From: Candidatus Gastranaerophilales bacterium | Lineage (GTDB): Bacteria; Cyanobacteriota; Vampirovibrionia; Gastranaerophilales; Gastranaerophilaceae | NCBI GenBank assembly: GCA_944322725.1 | Contig: CALUPU010000005.1 | Span: forward strand, 62,001 to 126,000 | DNA: 64,000 nucleotides | Reading direction: 5' to 3' | Shown here: one piece after another, positions 43,258 through 52,700 of the stretch | How the letters are laid out: each line of letters starts with the position of its first letter | How positions within the stretch are numbered: the first letter of the stretch is position 1 | Notes under the pieces: model-generated | What the model saw: only the letters and a program-made list of their open reading frames with translations | What the model was told of the DNA's origin: nothing | Database searches by the model: none | Made by a program: the position numbers and the translations under genes

Positions 43258-44229
43258 TTATTTACACAAATAACATTTTGCATAATGAGAGTCTGAAATT
43301 TTTATAATTTCAGGCTCAATTTGAGTGCAGATTTCCATTGCATACGGGCAGCGTGTGTGGAATTTGCAGGCATGAGGCGGATTCTTTGGTGAAGGAAGGT
43401 CTCCCGTAAGTTTAATCTCTCCTGTGGTTTTTTCGTGTATCGAAGGTACTGCAGAAATAAGCGCCTGTGTATAAGGATGCCTCGGGTTGTCAAAGAGTTC
43501 TTCTGCTTTTGCAGTTTCTACAATATCACCGAGATACATTACCGCAATCCTGTCGGAAAGATACTTTACAACCCCCAGGTCATGAGAAATAAAAAGAATC
43601 GTAAGATTTAATTTTTCTTTTAAATCTTTTAAAAGAGTTATTATCTGTGCTTGAATGCTTACATCAAGAGCCGAAACCGGCTCATCTGCAACAAGAAATT
43701 CCGGTTTTAAAATCAAAGCTCTTGCTATTGCAATTCTCTGTCTTTGTCCGCCAGAGAATTCGTGCGGATATCTTTTTAAATCCTCTTCATTTAACCCTAC
43801 AAGATTAATGATTTCATGTATACGTGTATTGATTTCATTTTTATCTCTAATTCCGTGAACAACAAGAGGCTCTCGCAAAAGTGCGTATATTGTCATTCTC
43901 GGGTCAAGACTTGAGTATGGGTTTTGAAAAATCATTTGAGCTTTTTTTCTGAATTTTTTCAATTCACGTTTGTTTAGTTCAGGTATGTTTTCATTTTCGT
44001 AAAAAACATAACCTTCAGGATTAATCAGCCTTAAAACAGCCTTGCCTAAAGTAGATTTACCGCAGCCTGATTCACCGACAAGCCCGAGAATTTCTCCTTT
44101 GTATATATCAAGGTTAATCCCGTTTAAAGCGCGCAAATATTCATTTGACTTGCCCAGCATACCTGAGTTGATAGGGTAATACATATTCAAATCTTTTATT
44201 TCTATAAGTTTTTCCGGAGTTTTTTGCAT
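43258..44229 (-). CDS. Oligopeptide/dipeptide ABC transporter ATP-binding protein (OppF/DppF type)
   Basis: The 323-residue ATPase has Walker A LVGESGCGKSTLGKAV, the signature FSGGQRQRIAIARAL, Walker B PEFLVADEPVSALDVSIQAQ, and the C-terminal oligopeptide-family domain with CKFHTRCPYAMEICTQIEP. It energises peptide import at the inner membrane. No permease, binding protein or OppD partner is adjacent, so the transporter is split across the genome. Confidence 0.92.
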   Translation of the reverse strand: MQKTPEKLIEIKDLNMYYPINSGMLGKSNEYLRALNGINLDIYKGEILGLVGESGCGKSTLGKAVLRLINPEGYVFYENENIPELNKRELKKFRKKAQMIFQNPYSSLDPRMTIYALLREPLVVHGIRDKNEINTRIHEIINLVGLNEEDLKRYPHEFSGGQRQRIAIARALILKPEFLVADEPVSALDVSIQAQIITLLKDLKEKLNLTILFISHDLGVVKYLSDRIAVMYLGDIVETAKAEELFDNPRHPYTQALISAVPSIHEKTTGEIKLTGDLPSPKNPPHACKFHTRCPYAMEICTQIEPEIIKISDSHYAKCYLCK

Positions 44230-44281
44230 AAAAATATTATAACTTTTAATTGAAAATTTTTATATATTCTAAAAGGTTAGC

Positions 44282-46309
44282 TTAGTATATATTCAGATAA
44301 ACCCAGTAACTGCGATAGACTTTTTTTACATAGTCACGGGTCTCGGGATAGGGTATATTTTCAACAAATTCGTCAAAATTTTTGTAACTTAAATTTTCTT
44401 TCCATGCCCTTACCGCATTCGGTCCGCCGTTGTAAGATGCCACTGCCAGAAGGTCATTGCCGTGTAGTCTTTCTTTTGCATAATCCAGATAAGCACAGCC
44501 GAGTTGTATGTTTTTTTCTGGTGAATATAAAGATTCTGCACCGGTATATCTGATTCCGTTACGATTTGCTATGTATGATGCTGTAGAGGGCATAAGCTGC
44601 ATAAGTCCTCTCGCACCGGCGGAACTTCCTGCTGAAGCATTAAAATAACTCTCTTCCCTGATTAATGCAGTTACAAGATATGCATCCAGATTATTCAGTT
44701 TGGCATTATCGTTAATTGTTTCCTGATAATGCAGGGGGTATGCCAGTTTGTAAAGGCTGTCCGTGAAATCCGGTTTTGTTGTGTATTGTGCAAGTGTATC
44801 TCTTGCCAGCAGTGCGGATGTGGAATATTTTCCTTCTTTGTAATTAATCCAGCTTTGCACTGCTTTGTTTTCTTTATCTATTTCACCGAGGAGTTTGTAA
44901 TCATTTAATTTTAATATTACGGTTATAAGTTTTATATTATCGTCACTTGTATTTGTATGTTTTATTGGAAAATCAATTATCTGATTTTTTTCCGGTAATC
45001 TGCGCGATACTTTTGTTTTCCAGTTTCTGTTCTGTGAATATCCGAGGTGTTTTGAGGCTCTGTAAGCGTAGTATGTATCTGGATATTTATCTATTGTTTT
45101 TTGATACAAGCCTTTTGCTTCTGCTCTGTTACCGAGTTTTTCCGAGAGTTTACCCATCCAGAACATTACTTTGGGTGCGGCTATTGTGTCGGGATAATCC
45201 CTCATGTGTATTATACCGAGTCTGGTGGCTTCTTTGTAGTTTCTGTTTTGATATGCATTCCAGAAAAGGTTAGCAGCTGCATCAGAAGCATACTTGCCCT
45301 GTGGAAACTCTTGATAGATTCGTTCATATAATTTGGTTTTGTCTTCTGTGTATTTGCTGAGTCTGTAAAGAATATAATCCTCTCCCTGTGCTGTATTGAT
45401 ATGAGCGATATCAAGCGCTTTGTACAGACCGTTTTTAATACCGTCAGAATTTATACTGGCATATGTATCAATAATTTCTTCAATCAGTTCTTTGTCTATA
45501 TTTTGTGAGTATTTAGGATAATTGTTTTCAAAAATTTCCCTTGCCTTTTTATTGTCGCCCAGTTTCTTATAGGTAAGTGTTAAATATCCCCAGCTTGCTG
45601 CCATATAGGACTTATTAAAATTATCCAATGCCTGTTTGTAGGCACTGTTTGTATAGTATGATCTGCCGATTAAGAAGTAATCTTTCTGATTCAATGGTAT
45701 TTGAAGCTGTTCAATACCTTTTATACAGTTCAGAGAAAATCTTCCGTCAGGAGCATTTTTCAGGTAATCATTAAAATATGCTTTTGCTTTTATCTTTTTT
45801 TCAAGTGAATTTTTTTCATCTTTGTCTTCTTTTGCTTTTTCTGAGAATATCATCCCGAGGTAATAACCCGAGGCGGTTTTGTATTCACTTTCTTTAAAGA
45901 TTTTTCTTATATCATTAAAGGTTTTTTCTGATTTATTGTAGTCTTTTTCTCGAAAATAATTTTGTGCCAGTGCATAATATGCTTTTTGAATAAACATAGA
46001 TTCAGGATATTTTTCAATAAACATTCTGTATTTTTTTGATGCTGTTTGAGAGTCATTTAATTCATCAGCACACAGAGCCTGTCTTAACAGTGCAATTTCG
46101 TATATTGCAGAAGTTTTTGACACATTGGAAAAGTTAAAATATGCATTTTCTAAATCATTTTTTGCAAGGTAAGACACCCCCTGGCTGTAGGTTTTAAAAT
46201 CTTTTTCAGAGACTTGGGTCATTTTAAATACATTGGTCAGAACAATAAGTATTAAAACCGCAAAAGCTGCTGTAATAGCTATGAATTTTAATTTTTTTTT
46301 CCAATCCAA
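44282..46309 (-). CDS. Slt-type soluble lytic transglycosylase with TPR-like repeats
   Basis: The 675-residue protein starts with a membrane anchor (about residues 8-27) followed by a long helical repeat region (about 35-500) of tetratricopeptide-like type, as in Slt70. The C-terminal SLT domain (about 545-670) has VTALIREESYFNASAGSSAG with the catalytic Glu, GLMQLMPSTASYIA, and SYNGGPNAVRAW. It cleaves peptidoglycan glycan strands in the periplasm. It stands alone on the minus strand. Confidence 0.93.
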   Translation of the reverse strand: MDWKKKLKFIAITAAFAVLILIVLTNVFKMTQVSEKDFKTYSQGVSYLAKNDLENAYFNFSNVSKTSAIYEIALLRQALCADELNDSQTASKKYRMFIEKYPESMFIQKAYYALAQNYFREKDYNKSEKTFNDIRKIFKESEYKTASGYYLGMIFSEKAKEDKDEKNSLEKKIKAKAYFNDYLKNAPDGRFSLNCIKGIEQLQIPLNQKDYFLIGRSYYTNSAYKQALDNFNKSYMAASWGYLTLTYKKLGDNKKAREIFENNYPKYSQNIDKELIEEIIDTYASINSDGIKNGLYKALDIAHINTAQGEDYILYRLSKYTEDKTKLYERIYQEFPQGKYASDAAANLFWNAYQNRNYKEATRLGIIHMRDYPDTIAAPKVMFWMGKLSEKLGNRAEAKGLYQKTIDKYPDTYYAYRASKHLGYSQNRNWKTKVSRRLPEKNQIIDFPIKHTNTSDDNIKLITVILKLNDYKLLGEIDKENKAVQSWINYKEGKYSTSALLARDTLAQYTTKPDFTDSLYKLAYPLHYQETINDNAKLNNLDAYLVTALIREESYFNASAGSSAGARGLMQLMPSTASYIANRNGIRYTGAESLYSPEKNIQLGCAYLDYAKERLHGNDLLAVASYNGGPNAVRAWKENLSYKNFDEFVENIPYPETRDYVKKVYRSYWVYLNIY

Positions 46310-46467
46310 CGTTGACTTTCCCCTAATCTTTTAAATTTAAAACCCTGTAATAAGTATCCTCAAAACGCGATAAAAGAGCAAGGTTTTTTACCAACAAATA
46401 TAGCATATTTTTTAATGTTAATGCCACTTACCGCGCCGAAAAGTAAAATTTACGAGAGAGGGATAAT

Positions 46468-46626
46468 ATGAGGGATATGCACATTTATTCAGAGCAGGAG
46501 TATGAACTTGAACGACAGCAGAAAATTATTAAAAATATTACAAAACCGCTGAAAATGTATGACAGAAATAAAAGTTCGGTTATAAAAAATTATATTTACT
46601 ATGCACAGTCTGTTAGAGTCGATTAA
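46468..46626 (+). CDS. 52-residue hypothetical protein
   Basis: A short frame encodes MRDMHIYSEQEYELERQ... ending SVRVD. GAGAGAGGG sits six bases upstream, a better site than most genes here. The product is charged, with no membrane segment. Its stop overlaps the 3' end of the kinase gene by four bases. It lies in the promoter-sized gap between two leftward genes, in the opposite direction. I cannot assign a function, and such a short frame could be chance; the site is the main support. Confidence 0.5.
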   Translation: MRDMHIYSEQEYELERQQKIIKNITKPLKMYDRNKSSVIKNYIYYAQSVRVD

Positions 46627-48068
46627 TTATGCACGGTGTTGGTTGGAGAGAACTGTTTTATAGGAAAAACAAGAGTAAATTTTGAGCCTTTACCTCTGCA
46701 AGATTCAACATTTACAGTGCCGTTGTGCGCTTCCATTATTTTTTTTGTAATAAACAAGCCTAAACCTGAACTGACTTTTTTAAATCGTTTGTTAATATGA
46801 GCATGCTCATCAAAGATTGTATTCAGTTTATCTTCCGGTATACCGGAACCTTCGTCTTCAACAGACAGTTCTATATTGTTTTCTGTTTTTTGAATAGTTA
46901 TTGTAACTGAAGACTCCGGCGGAGAATATTCTGCAGCATTGGCAATAATATTTGTCAGCGCAATTTTTATTTCTCTTTCATCAAACTCTAAAATATCATT
47001 TTCTATGCATGTATTTAGTTTTACTGTTTTATTTTCCGCTTCAAAAAGATATTTTAATGTTTCAAGACAACTCTCAATAGTGAGTTTGAGAGAACATGGC
47101 TGTTTTATAGTGTTATGGCTTCCGTTTTCAAACTTGTATCTAAGAAGGATATTGTCTGTCATCCTTGTCAAATAGTGTGAAGAATTGAGCATTTCTTTGA
47201 TAATGTCTGTTTGTTCTGTATTGAGTTTGCCAAAACTCCCTTCATAAAGCAATTCCAGCGCTCTGGTTTCTGCTATTACAGGTGTTTTTAAGTCGTGGGT
47301 GAGAGTTTCTATAAAGTTATCCCGCTGGTGTTCTATTTTTATTTCTTCTGTTCTGTCATCCATTACTATCAAAAATCCTGAAGCATTAGATTCTGTCAGA
47401 ATTTTTGAAATATTAGTTTTTATGTATTTTTTTTTGTCGATAATCACACGAAAAGATGTCTGCTTTTGTTCCGAACAAATAAACTTATTCAAATTATCTA
47501 ATGCTTCTGTCTGATTATTTATATTTAATATTTCAAGAAAATTGCGGGCAGAATATTTTTTCTTATCAAGAATTTTATTGTTCTGAGAGATTATATTGAA
47601 ATCTGTATCCGTAAGAATAATTTCGTTGCTTGAAAATTTAAAAATACAATCCAGTTTTTCTTTTTCACCAAGGAGTTCATCTTGAGTTTTTTTCAGTTTC
47701 AAAACACTTTGTATTTGCGCACGTATTGTATTTACATCAAAGGGTTTTTCAATATAAGCAAAAGACCCCATGTTGTAGCCTCTGATTTTATTTTCTTTTG
47801 CGGTATGTGCGCTGACAAAAATAACAGGTGTATTTTGATGAGTTTTAAGAAATTTTTCTACGAACATGAAGCCGTCAATTCCCGGCATAATTATATCAAT
47901 GAGGACGGCATCTATTTTTGTATTTTTTAATTCTTTTAAAGCTTTTTGCGGACTTGCATATGTCAAAATATCATAATTAAGCGGTGCTAGCGTTGCCGCA
48001 AGCAGTTCAACATTCAGTGAATTGTCGTCCACTATTAATATTTTCCCTTTAGTCTTTTCCATTCTCAT
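46623..48068 (-). CDS. Response regulator-sensor histidine kinase hybrid (REC-PAS-HisKA-HATPase)
   Basis: The 481-residue protein begins with a receiver domain (KILIVDDNSLNVELL; phospho-acceptor Asp 58 in VLIDIIMPG; Lys in YIEKPFD). A PAS-like domain follows (about 140-245). HisKA is next with FIETLTHDLKTPV (His in HDLKTP), then HATPase_c with NIIANAAEYSPPE, SVEDEGSGIPEDK and GLGLFITKKIM. No membrane span is present, so it is cytoplasmic. The order, receiver first, is common in cyanobacteria. ATG 48068 follows AAGGA by five bases. Confidence 0.93.
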   Translation of the reverse strand: MRMEKTKGKILIVDDNSLNVELLAATLAPLNYDILTYASPQKALKELKNTKIDAVLIDIIMPGIDGFMFVEKFLKTHQNTPVIFVSAHTAKENKIRGYNMGSFAYIEKPFDVNTIRAQIQSVLKLKKTQDELLGEKEKLDCIFKFSSNEIILTDTDFNIISQNNKILDKKKYSARNFLEILNINNQTEALDNLNKFICSEQKQTSFRVIIDKKKYIKTNISKILTESNASGFLIVMDDRTEEIKIEHQRDNFIETLTHDLKTPVIAETRALELLYEGSFGKLNTEQTDIIKEMLNSSHYLTRMTDNILLRYKFENGSHNTIKQPCSLKLTIESCLETLKYLFEAENKTVKLNTCIENDILEFDEREIKIALTNIIANAAEYSPPESSVTITIQKTENNIELSVEDEGSGIPEDKLNTIFDEHAHINKRFKKVSSGLGLFITKKIMEAHNGTVNVESCRGKGSKFTLVFPIKQFSPTNTVHN

Positions 48069-48154
48069 CAAGTTCCTTAGCCTGGAAATATATAGTAAAT
48101 CTTTTCAATGCAAATAAGTATTACCCACATGGCGGATTATTTTTTATATACGTG

Positions 48155-48979
48155 CTATTCTTTCAGACCACCCGATAGTATATCACTTATGAAATATTTT
48201 TTTCCTAACAAGAATATTAATATAACAGGTGCTGACAGTACAATAGAACCGGCGCATAAATCTCCCCACAGGACTATCTCTCTAAAACTGCTTTTGAACT
48301 GGGACAGTGCTACGGGCAGCGTTGTTATATCTGGTGAATTTGTGACAATTAACGGCCACATAAAGCTGTTCCAGGTCGTAATAAAAGTGAATAATCCTAA
48401 TGTTACAACTGCACTGACCGACATTGGCAGTGCTATTTTGAAAAACAATGTCCATATACTGCATCCGTCTATTCTTGCAGCTTCTTCAATTTCTACAGAC
48501 ATACCCGAGAACCATTGTCTCATAAGAAAAACACCGAATCCTCCAAATATACCGGGTATAATAAGCGCCTGATAAGTATCTATCCAGTGGAGTTCTCTCA
48601 TTACAAAAAATAACGGGATAATATTTACCTGAGGAGGAATCATCATTGTGACAAGAAAGATGAAGAATATTATGTTTTTGTGCTTAAACCGGCTTCTTGC
48701 AAAAGCATAACCTGCCATTGAAGAAAAAAGTACCTGAAAAATTGTTGTGATAAATGCAACAAGTAAACTGTTAAGAAAAAAACGCGTTACAGGAATTTTT
48801 GAAAATACATGGACATAATTATCCGGGATAAAAGGCTGTGGAAAAAATTTGGGAGGGTAAGAGAAAATCTGTGTATCTGTCATGAATGATACTGCTAACA
48901 TCCACAAAAACGGTGCAATCATTGAAACAGCACCAAGAATAACAATAGTGTATCCGGATATTATCAAAACTCTTTTCAC
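48155..48979 (-). CDS. Carbohydrate ABC transporter permease (MalG/UgpE type)
   Basis: The 274-residue permease has about six membrane segments and the inner-loop EAA motif near EEAARIDGCSIWTLFFKIALPMS. It belongs to sugar importers such as maltose or glycerol-3-phosphate systems. There is no partner MalF-type permease, binding protein or ATPase gene beside it. A possible read-out from the same strand is only the kinase gene downstream, with an 86-base gap. Confidence 0.9.
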   Translation of the reverse strand: MKRVLIISGYTIVILGAVSMIAPFLWMLAVSFMTDTQIFSYPPKFFPQPFIPDNYVHVFSKIPVTRFFLNSLLVAFITTIFQVLFSSMAGYAFARSRFKHKNIIFFIFLVTMMIPPQVNIIPLFFVMRELHWIDTYQALIIPGIFGGFGVFLMRQWFSGMSVEIEEAARIDGCSIWTLFFKIALPMSVSAVVTLGLFTFITTWNSFMWPLIVTNSPDITTLPVALSQFKSSFREIVLWGDLCAGSIVLSAPVILIFLLGKKYFISDILSGGLKE

Positions 48980-49150
48980 AATCTTATTTTATGAGTAATC
49001 TGTTTAAAACACAAATAAAAACTATAAATGATGATTTTAATATTTGTTTACAAATTCTGATTATACACTTATTTTTTTTATAAAAATATGTTATACTACA
49101 AATGTAATAACATATAAAGCCGATATCTCAAAGCCGTTAAGGAGCCGGAA

Positions 49151-49666
49151 ATGAACAGAGTGCTTTTATTGAATAACGAAAATGAGCCGCTTCGGATATG
49201 CAGCTGGAAGCGTGCTTTGAAGTTATTAATAAACGGCAAGGCTCAATGTGCAAAGAGTATACAGAATATAGAGGATTATTTGAGTATTGATAATACACAA
49301 ATTCCTAAAGTTATAAGATTAAACTATAATGTGGCAGTTCCATACAAGGAACTGCCTTTTTGTCGCGAAAATGTTTTTGTAAGAGATGAATACACCTGTC
49401 AGTATTGCGGAAAAAAATTTCCTGCCTCCGAGTTAACGCTTGACCATGTTTATCCGAAATCTCGCTTTGGTCCTGATATATGGGAAAATATAGTTGCGTG
49501 CTGTAAAGAATGTAATCAGTATAAGGCTGACAAAACGCCTAAAGAAGCAGGAATGAAACTTTTGAGAAGACCGTTCAGACCTAAGGATTATTTTGAATAC
49601 GAAATGAAAAAGTATTCCTATTCCGATCAGCTGTACTGGCAGAGCAGAGGATATAAAACCGCATAA
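49151..49666 (+). CDS. HNH endonuclease
   Basis: The 171-residue protein has a C-terminal HNH nuclease core: CQYCGKKFPASELTLDHVYP (zinc Cys pair and catalytic His), RFGPDIWENIVACCKECNQYK (Asn and second Cys pair). The N-terminal half, LLLNNENEPLRICSWKRALKLL, is typical of a widespread stand-alone group in cyanobacteria and other bacteria with unknown substrate. An AAGGAG site precedes the ATG. It is monocistronic and ends in a strong terminator. Confidence 0.92.
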   Translation: MNRVLLLNNENEPLRICSWKRALKLLINGKAQCAKSIQNIEDYLSIDNTQIPKVIRLNYNVAVPYKELPFCRENVFVRDEYTCQYCGKKFPASELTLDHVYPKSRFGPDIWENIVACCKECNQYKADKTPKEAGMKLLRRPFRPKDYFEYEMKKYSYSDQLYWQSRGYKTA

Positions 49667-49696
49667 GAAAAGCCTCTCTAATGAGAGGCTTTTCTT
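49665..49696. terminator. Bidirectional terminator between HNH gene and autotransporter gene
   Basis: AAGAAAAGCCTCTC (49665-49678), loop TAAT, and its complement form a perfect 14-bp stem ending in TTTTCTT on the plus strand and the equivalent on the minus strand. It begins at the HNH stop codon. Confidence 0.88.
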
Positions 49697-49710
49697 GAAA
49701 CATGTATAGT

Positions 49711-52700
49711 TTATTCTTTACCTATTTTCCACTGGAGACCGCCCTGGAACCCGATACCTGTTCTGCCTCCGTTTCTCAGTGTAATCTGGAAGTATCCGTT
49801 AAATGTATCTTTGAATTTCTTCATTACACCGAGACCGTATTCAAAGTATGAGTGTCTCATTCTGACATATCCAAGGTCAATATTTCCTGCTTTGCCGTCA
49901 ACACCGCCCATTACATTGTATACCATCTGGGCTGTAGCATAAATACTGAAGGTTTTTTTCTGCCAGATGAGGTTAAAGCCCGGTGCTACGTTGATACCGT
50001 TAAGCATACCTGAACTCATGCTCATTGCACCGAAGTTAGAACTCCAGTTTTGCTGGCCGAATGCGTTATATGCCGCCATGATTGTAGGCTGGAATATGAA
50101 ATCATGAGGGAGATGGAAGTTGTATGCGGTTTTTGATGCAACACCTGCAAACCAGTTGCCTGTGGTATCACTGCCGCTGCCGTAACCGCCTCTGACGCTC
50201 ATGTCATTACCGTATCCGCCGCCGTAAGCAAGTAATGATGTGATGAAATCACCTTTGTATGCAGTACCCATTAAACCGATTTGAGCACCGTTCTGGTACA
50301 TACTTACACCGTTAAATGTCTGGTGAGCACCGTTGTATGCAATATAAGCTGTTGGAATAATGTTCCATCCGTTTTTAAGTGAAATTTGCGGGAAATCTGC
50401 ACCGACTAAAGAGCCGTATGCATTGTTGCCTACGCTGAGTCCTTTGGTCATCGAAAGACGTTCAAAGTTTCCGTAAGCTTTATACCAGAGGCTTCCGTCT
50501 TTCACACTGTACTGATACGGTGCAAACTGCGGATAAGCTGCTGCTCTGAGGTTTGCTGTTTTTGCATCATCCATAAGCTGTCTTGTTAAGACATTCATAT
50601 GGTCAAACAACATGTTGTTAACAACAAGCTGGTTCTGCCACGATGCAAGAGTAGCCACCTGTCCTCTGTACAGTTGAGGGTTAAGTGAAAGCAGACTTGC
50701 GTTAAGAATCGGATTGCCAGCACCTGAAGATGTAATCATGTATTGCCCCATGGCACTGTTTGCAACAACACCGCCGTCAGGAAGCTTGACTCTGTCAGGA
50801 TTGCCTCCGTTAGGGTCTGTTAACAGATTAGAAATATCAAATGTTACATTTCTGTCAATCGGTGAAGTTGTGAAGTTAATTCCTCCGATTAAAAGATTTT
50901 CACTGCCGCCGATTGTATTGTTTGAAATAATCCTGTCAGTAGTTTGTGATCTCGGATCAACATCAAACAGTATGTTGGCTGCGCTGTTGATTATAATATT
51001 ATCAGCAGTAATTGTATTTATTGCTCCGGATTGCATATTTATTGAGGGGCTGCTTGCAGAGCCTGCAGCGCCTATTGTCATATCACCTGTCACATTGATA
51101 TTTCCCAAAGCATTTAATGAAGATTTATCAGTCATTGTTAAACCTGTCATTAAAGCGTCTTTTCCTAATGTAACATTAGAGTTATCGCCTTTTATTGTTA
51201 CCTTCTCTAAATCAGATTCTCCGCCTACAGTCAATTTGGTATTATCAATTGTTACATCACCTATTGTTGCAAAATCATTGACTATATTTGCAATGGAGTT
51301 GGTCAATGTAGCATCAGCGCCTACTGCTAAATAATCACCGACAGATAAGTTTGCATCAGTAATTGTTAAAGAATCATTTGTCTCAATCGCTTTATCAACT
51401 GATAACGAACCGTTTGTTACTGTAATTTTACCGTCTGAAGCTGCCTGATTTTCAACAGCCAGATTACCTGCTATATGCAGTGCTCCGTTAGAAACAGAAA
51501 CTCCGCTCAGGAATTTATCTTCTGCTGATGCAAGGTCAAGAGAGCCGCCATTAACATTAACTGACCCGTTATAATTTTCAAGGGTTGATGTTATTACTGT
51601 TGAACCGCTGCCAATCTGGTTTATAGATGCGGTATCACTTGTTGAAGAAATAACAGGGTTGTATGTGACATTTCCTGTATTTGCAAAGTTTAATGAGGCA
51701 TTTTTTCCTATGCTGACTGTTGTATCATCTTTTATATAGGCGTTGTCTGCATAAGTAAGTTTTGTTGCTTCATTAAGTATAATACTGTCAGCTTCCGAGC
51801 CTGAACCATTGCCGAATGTAAGATCTCTTACACCTGCATCTTTGTTCAGTGTCAAGGTATCTCCTTCAACTCTTGTTCCGTTAAATAAGCCTAAGCCTCC
51901 GCCTGTGATATTAATATCAACAGTATTTCCATCAGAATTAATGTATTTTATTTCACCGTTTTCTAATACATCCTGAGTTATTCTGCTAATGCCGTCATCG
52001 CCTATTGTACTTTCGATTGCATTATAAATATGTACCGAACCGTATTCATCATATCCTTCAGCAGGATTTGCATTTGCAGTGGCATTTACTTCTGTTGTTA
52101 AATCCGCACCGTCTTTAAGAACAAGCGTTCCGCCTTCTACCGAATTGCTGCCGCGAAAGAATTTTGAACCGGCTTCTGCAATTACCGTGCCCATTTTCTG
52201 CAGGAAGTTGCCTGTAAATGTGCTGTTGTCAGATGTTATATTTATATTACCAACTCCTGCACCTATTTTTTCCGGATTGTCGGGTGATACAGGTTGATTT
52301 GAATCAAAATTAGGGTTATCTATCATTTTTTGATCAACAAGAACTTGACCATTACCGGAGACTTTTTCATCCAGTGTCATAGAATTTCCTTTGTCAGGTG
52401 ACAGTTTTAATGTTGCGGGGCTTGTTACATAAAATCCTTTTCCTCCTGCCGCATTTGTACTTCCGTTAGATAAGGTAAGTGTGTTATTTGATGCACCGTC
52501 TCCGATTTTAACCACATCTTCCGGTGTTGTTATTTGAGAAGTCCCTGATAGTATCAAATCCTGTGTAAAGGCTCCCGTAAAAGTAACTTCCGTATTAGCC
52601 AGATTGAAATAACCAGTTATATGTCCGTTTGTCGGGTCACCGCCTACTTGTAAACCTGTTGAGTCAAATATAGCTGATCCTACATTTACCACAACTGAAT

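Noticed and set aside
46431-46481. 16-codon leader peptide overlapping the 52-residue gene by ATGA
   Set aside because: It has no ribosome-binding site and is short enough to be chance.
50714-51334. 206-codon plus-strand frame inside the autotransporter gene
   Set aside because: It is the antisense shadow of the Ser/Thr/Asn-rich passenger. It has no start signal and no plausible protein composition.
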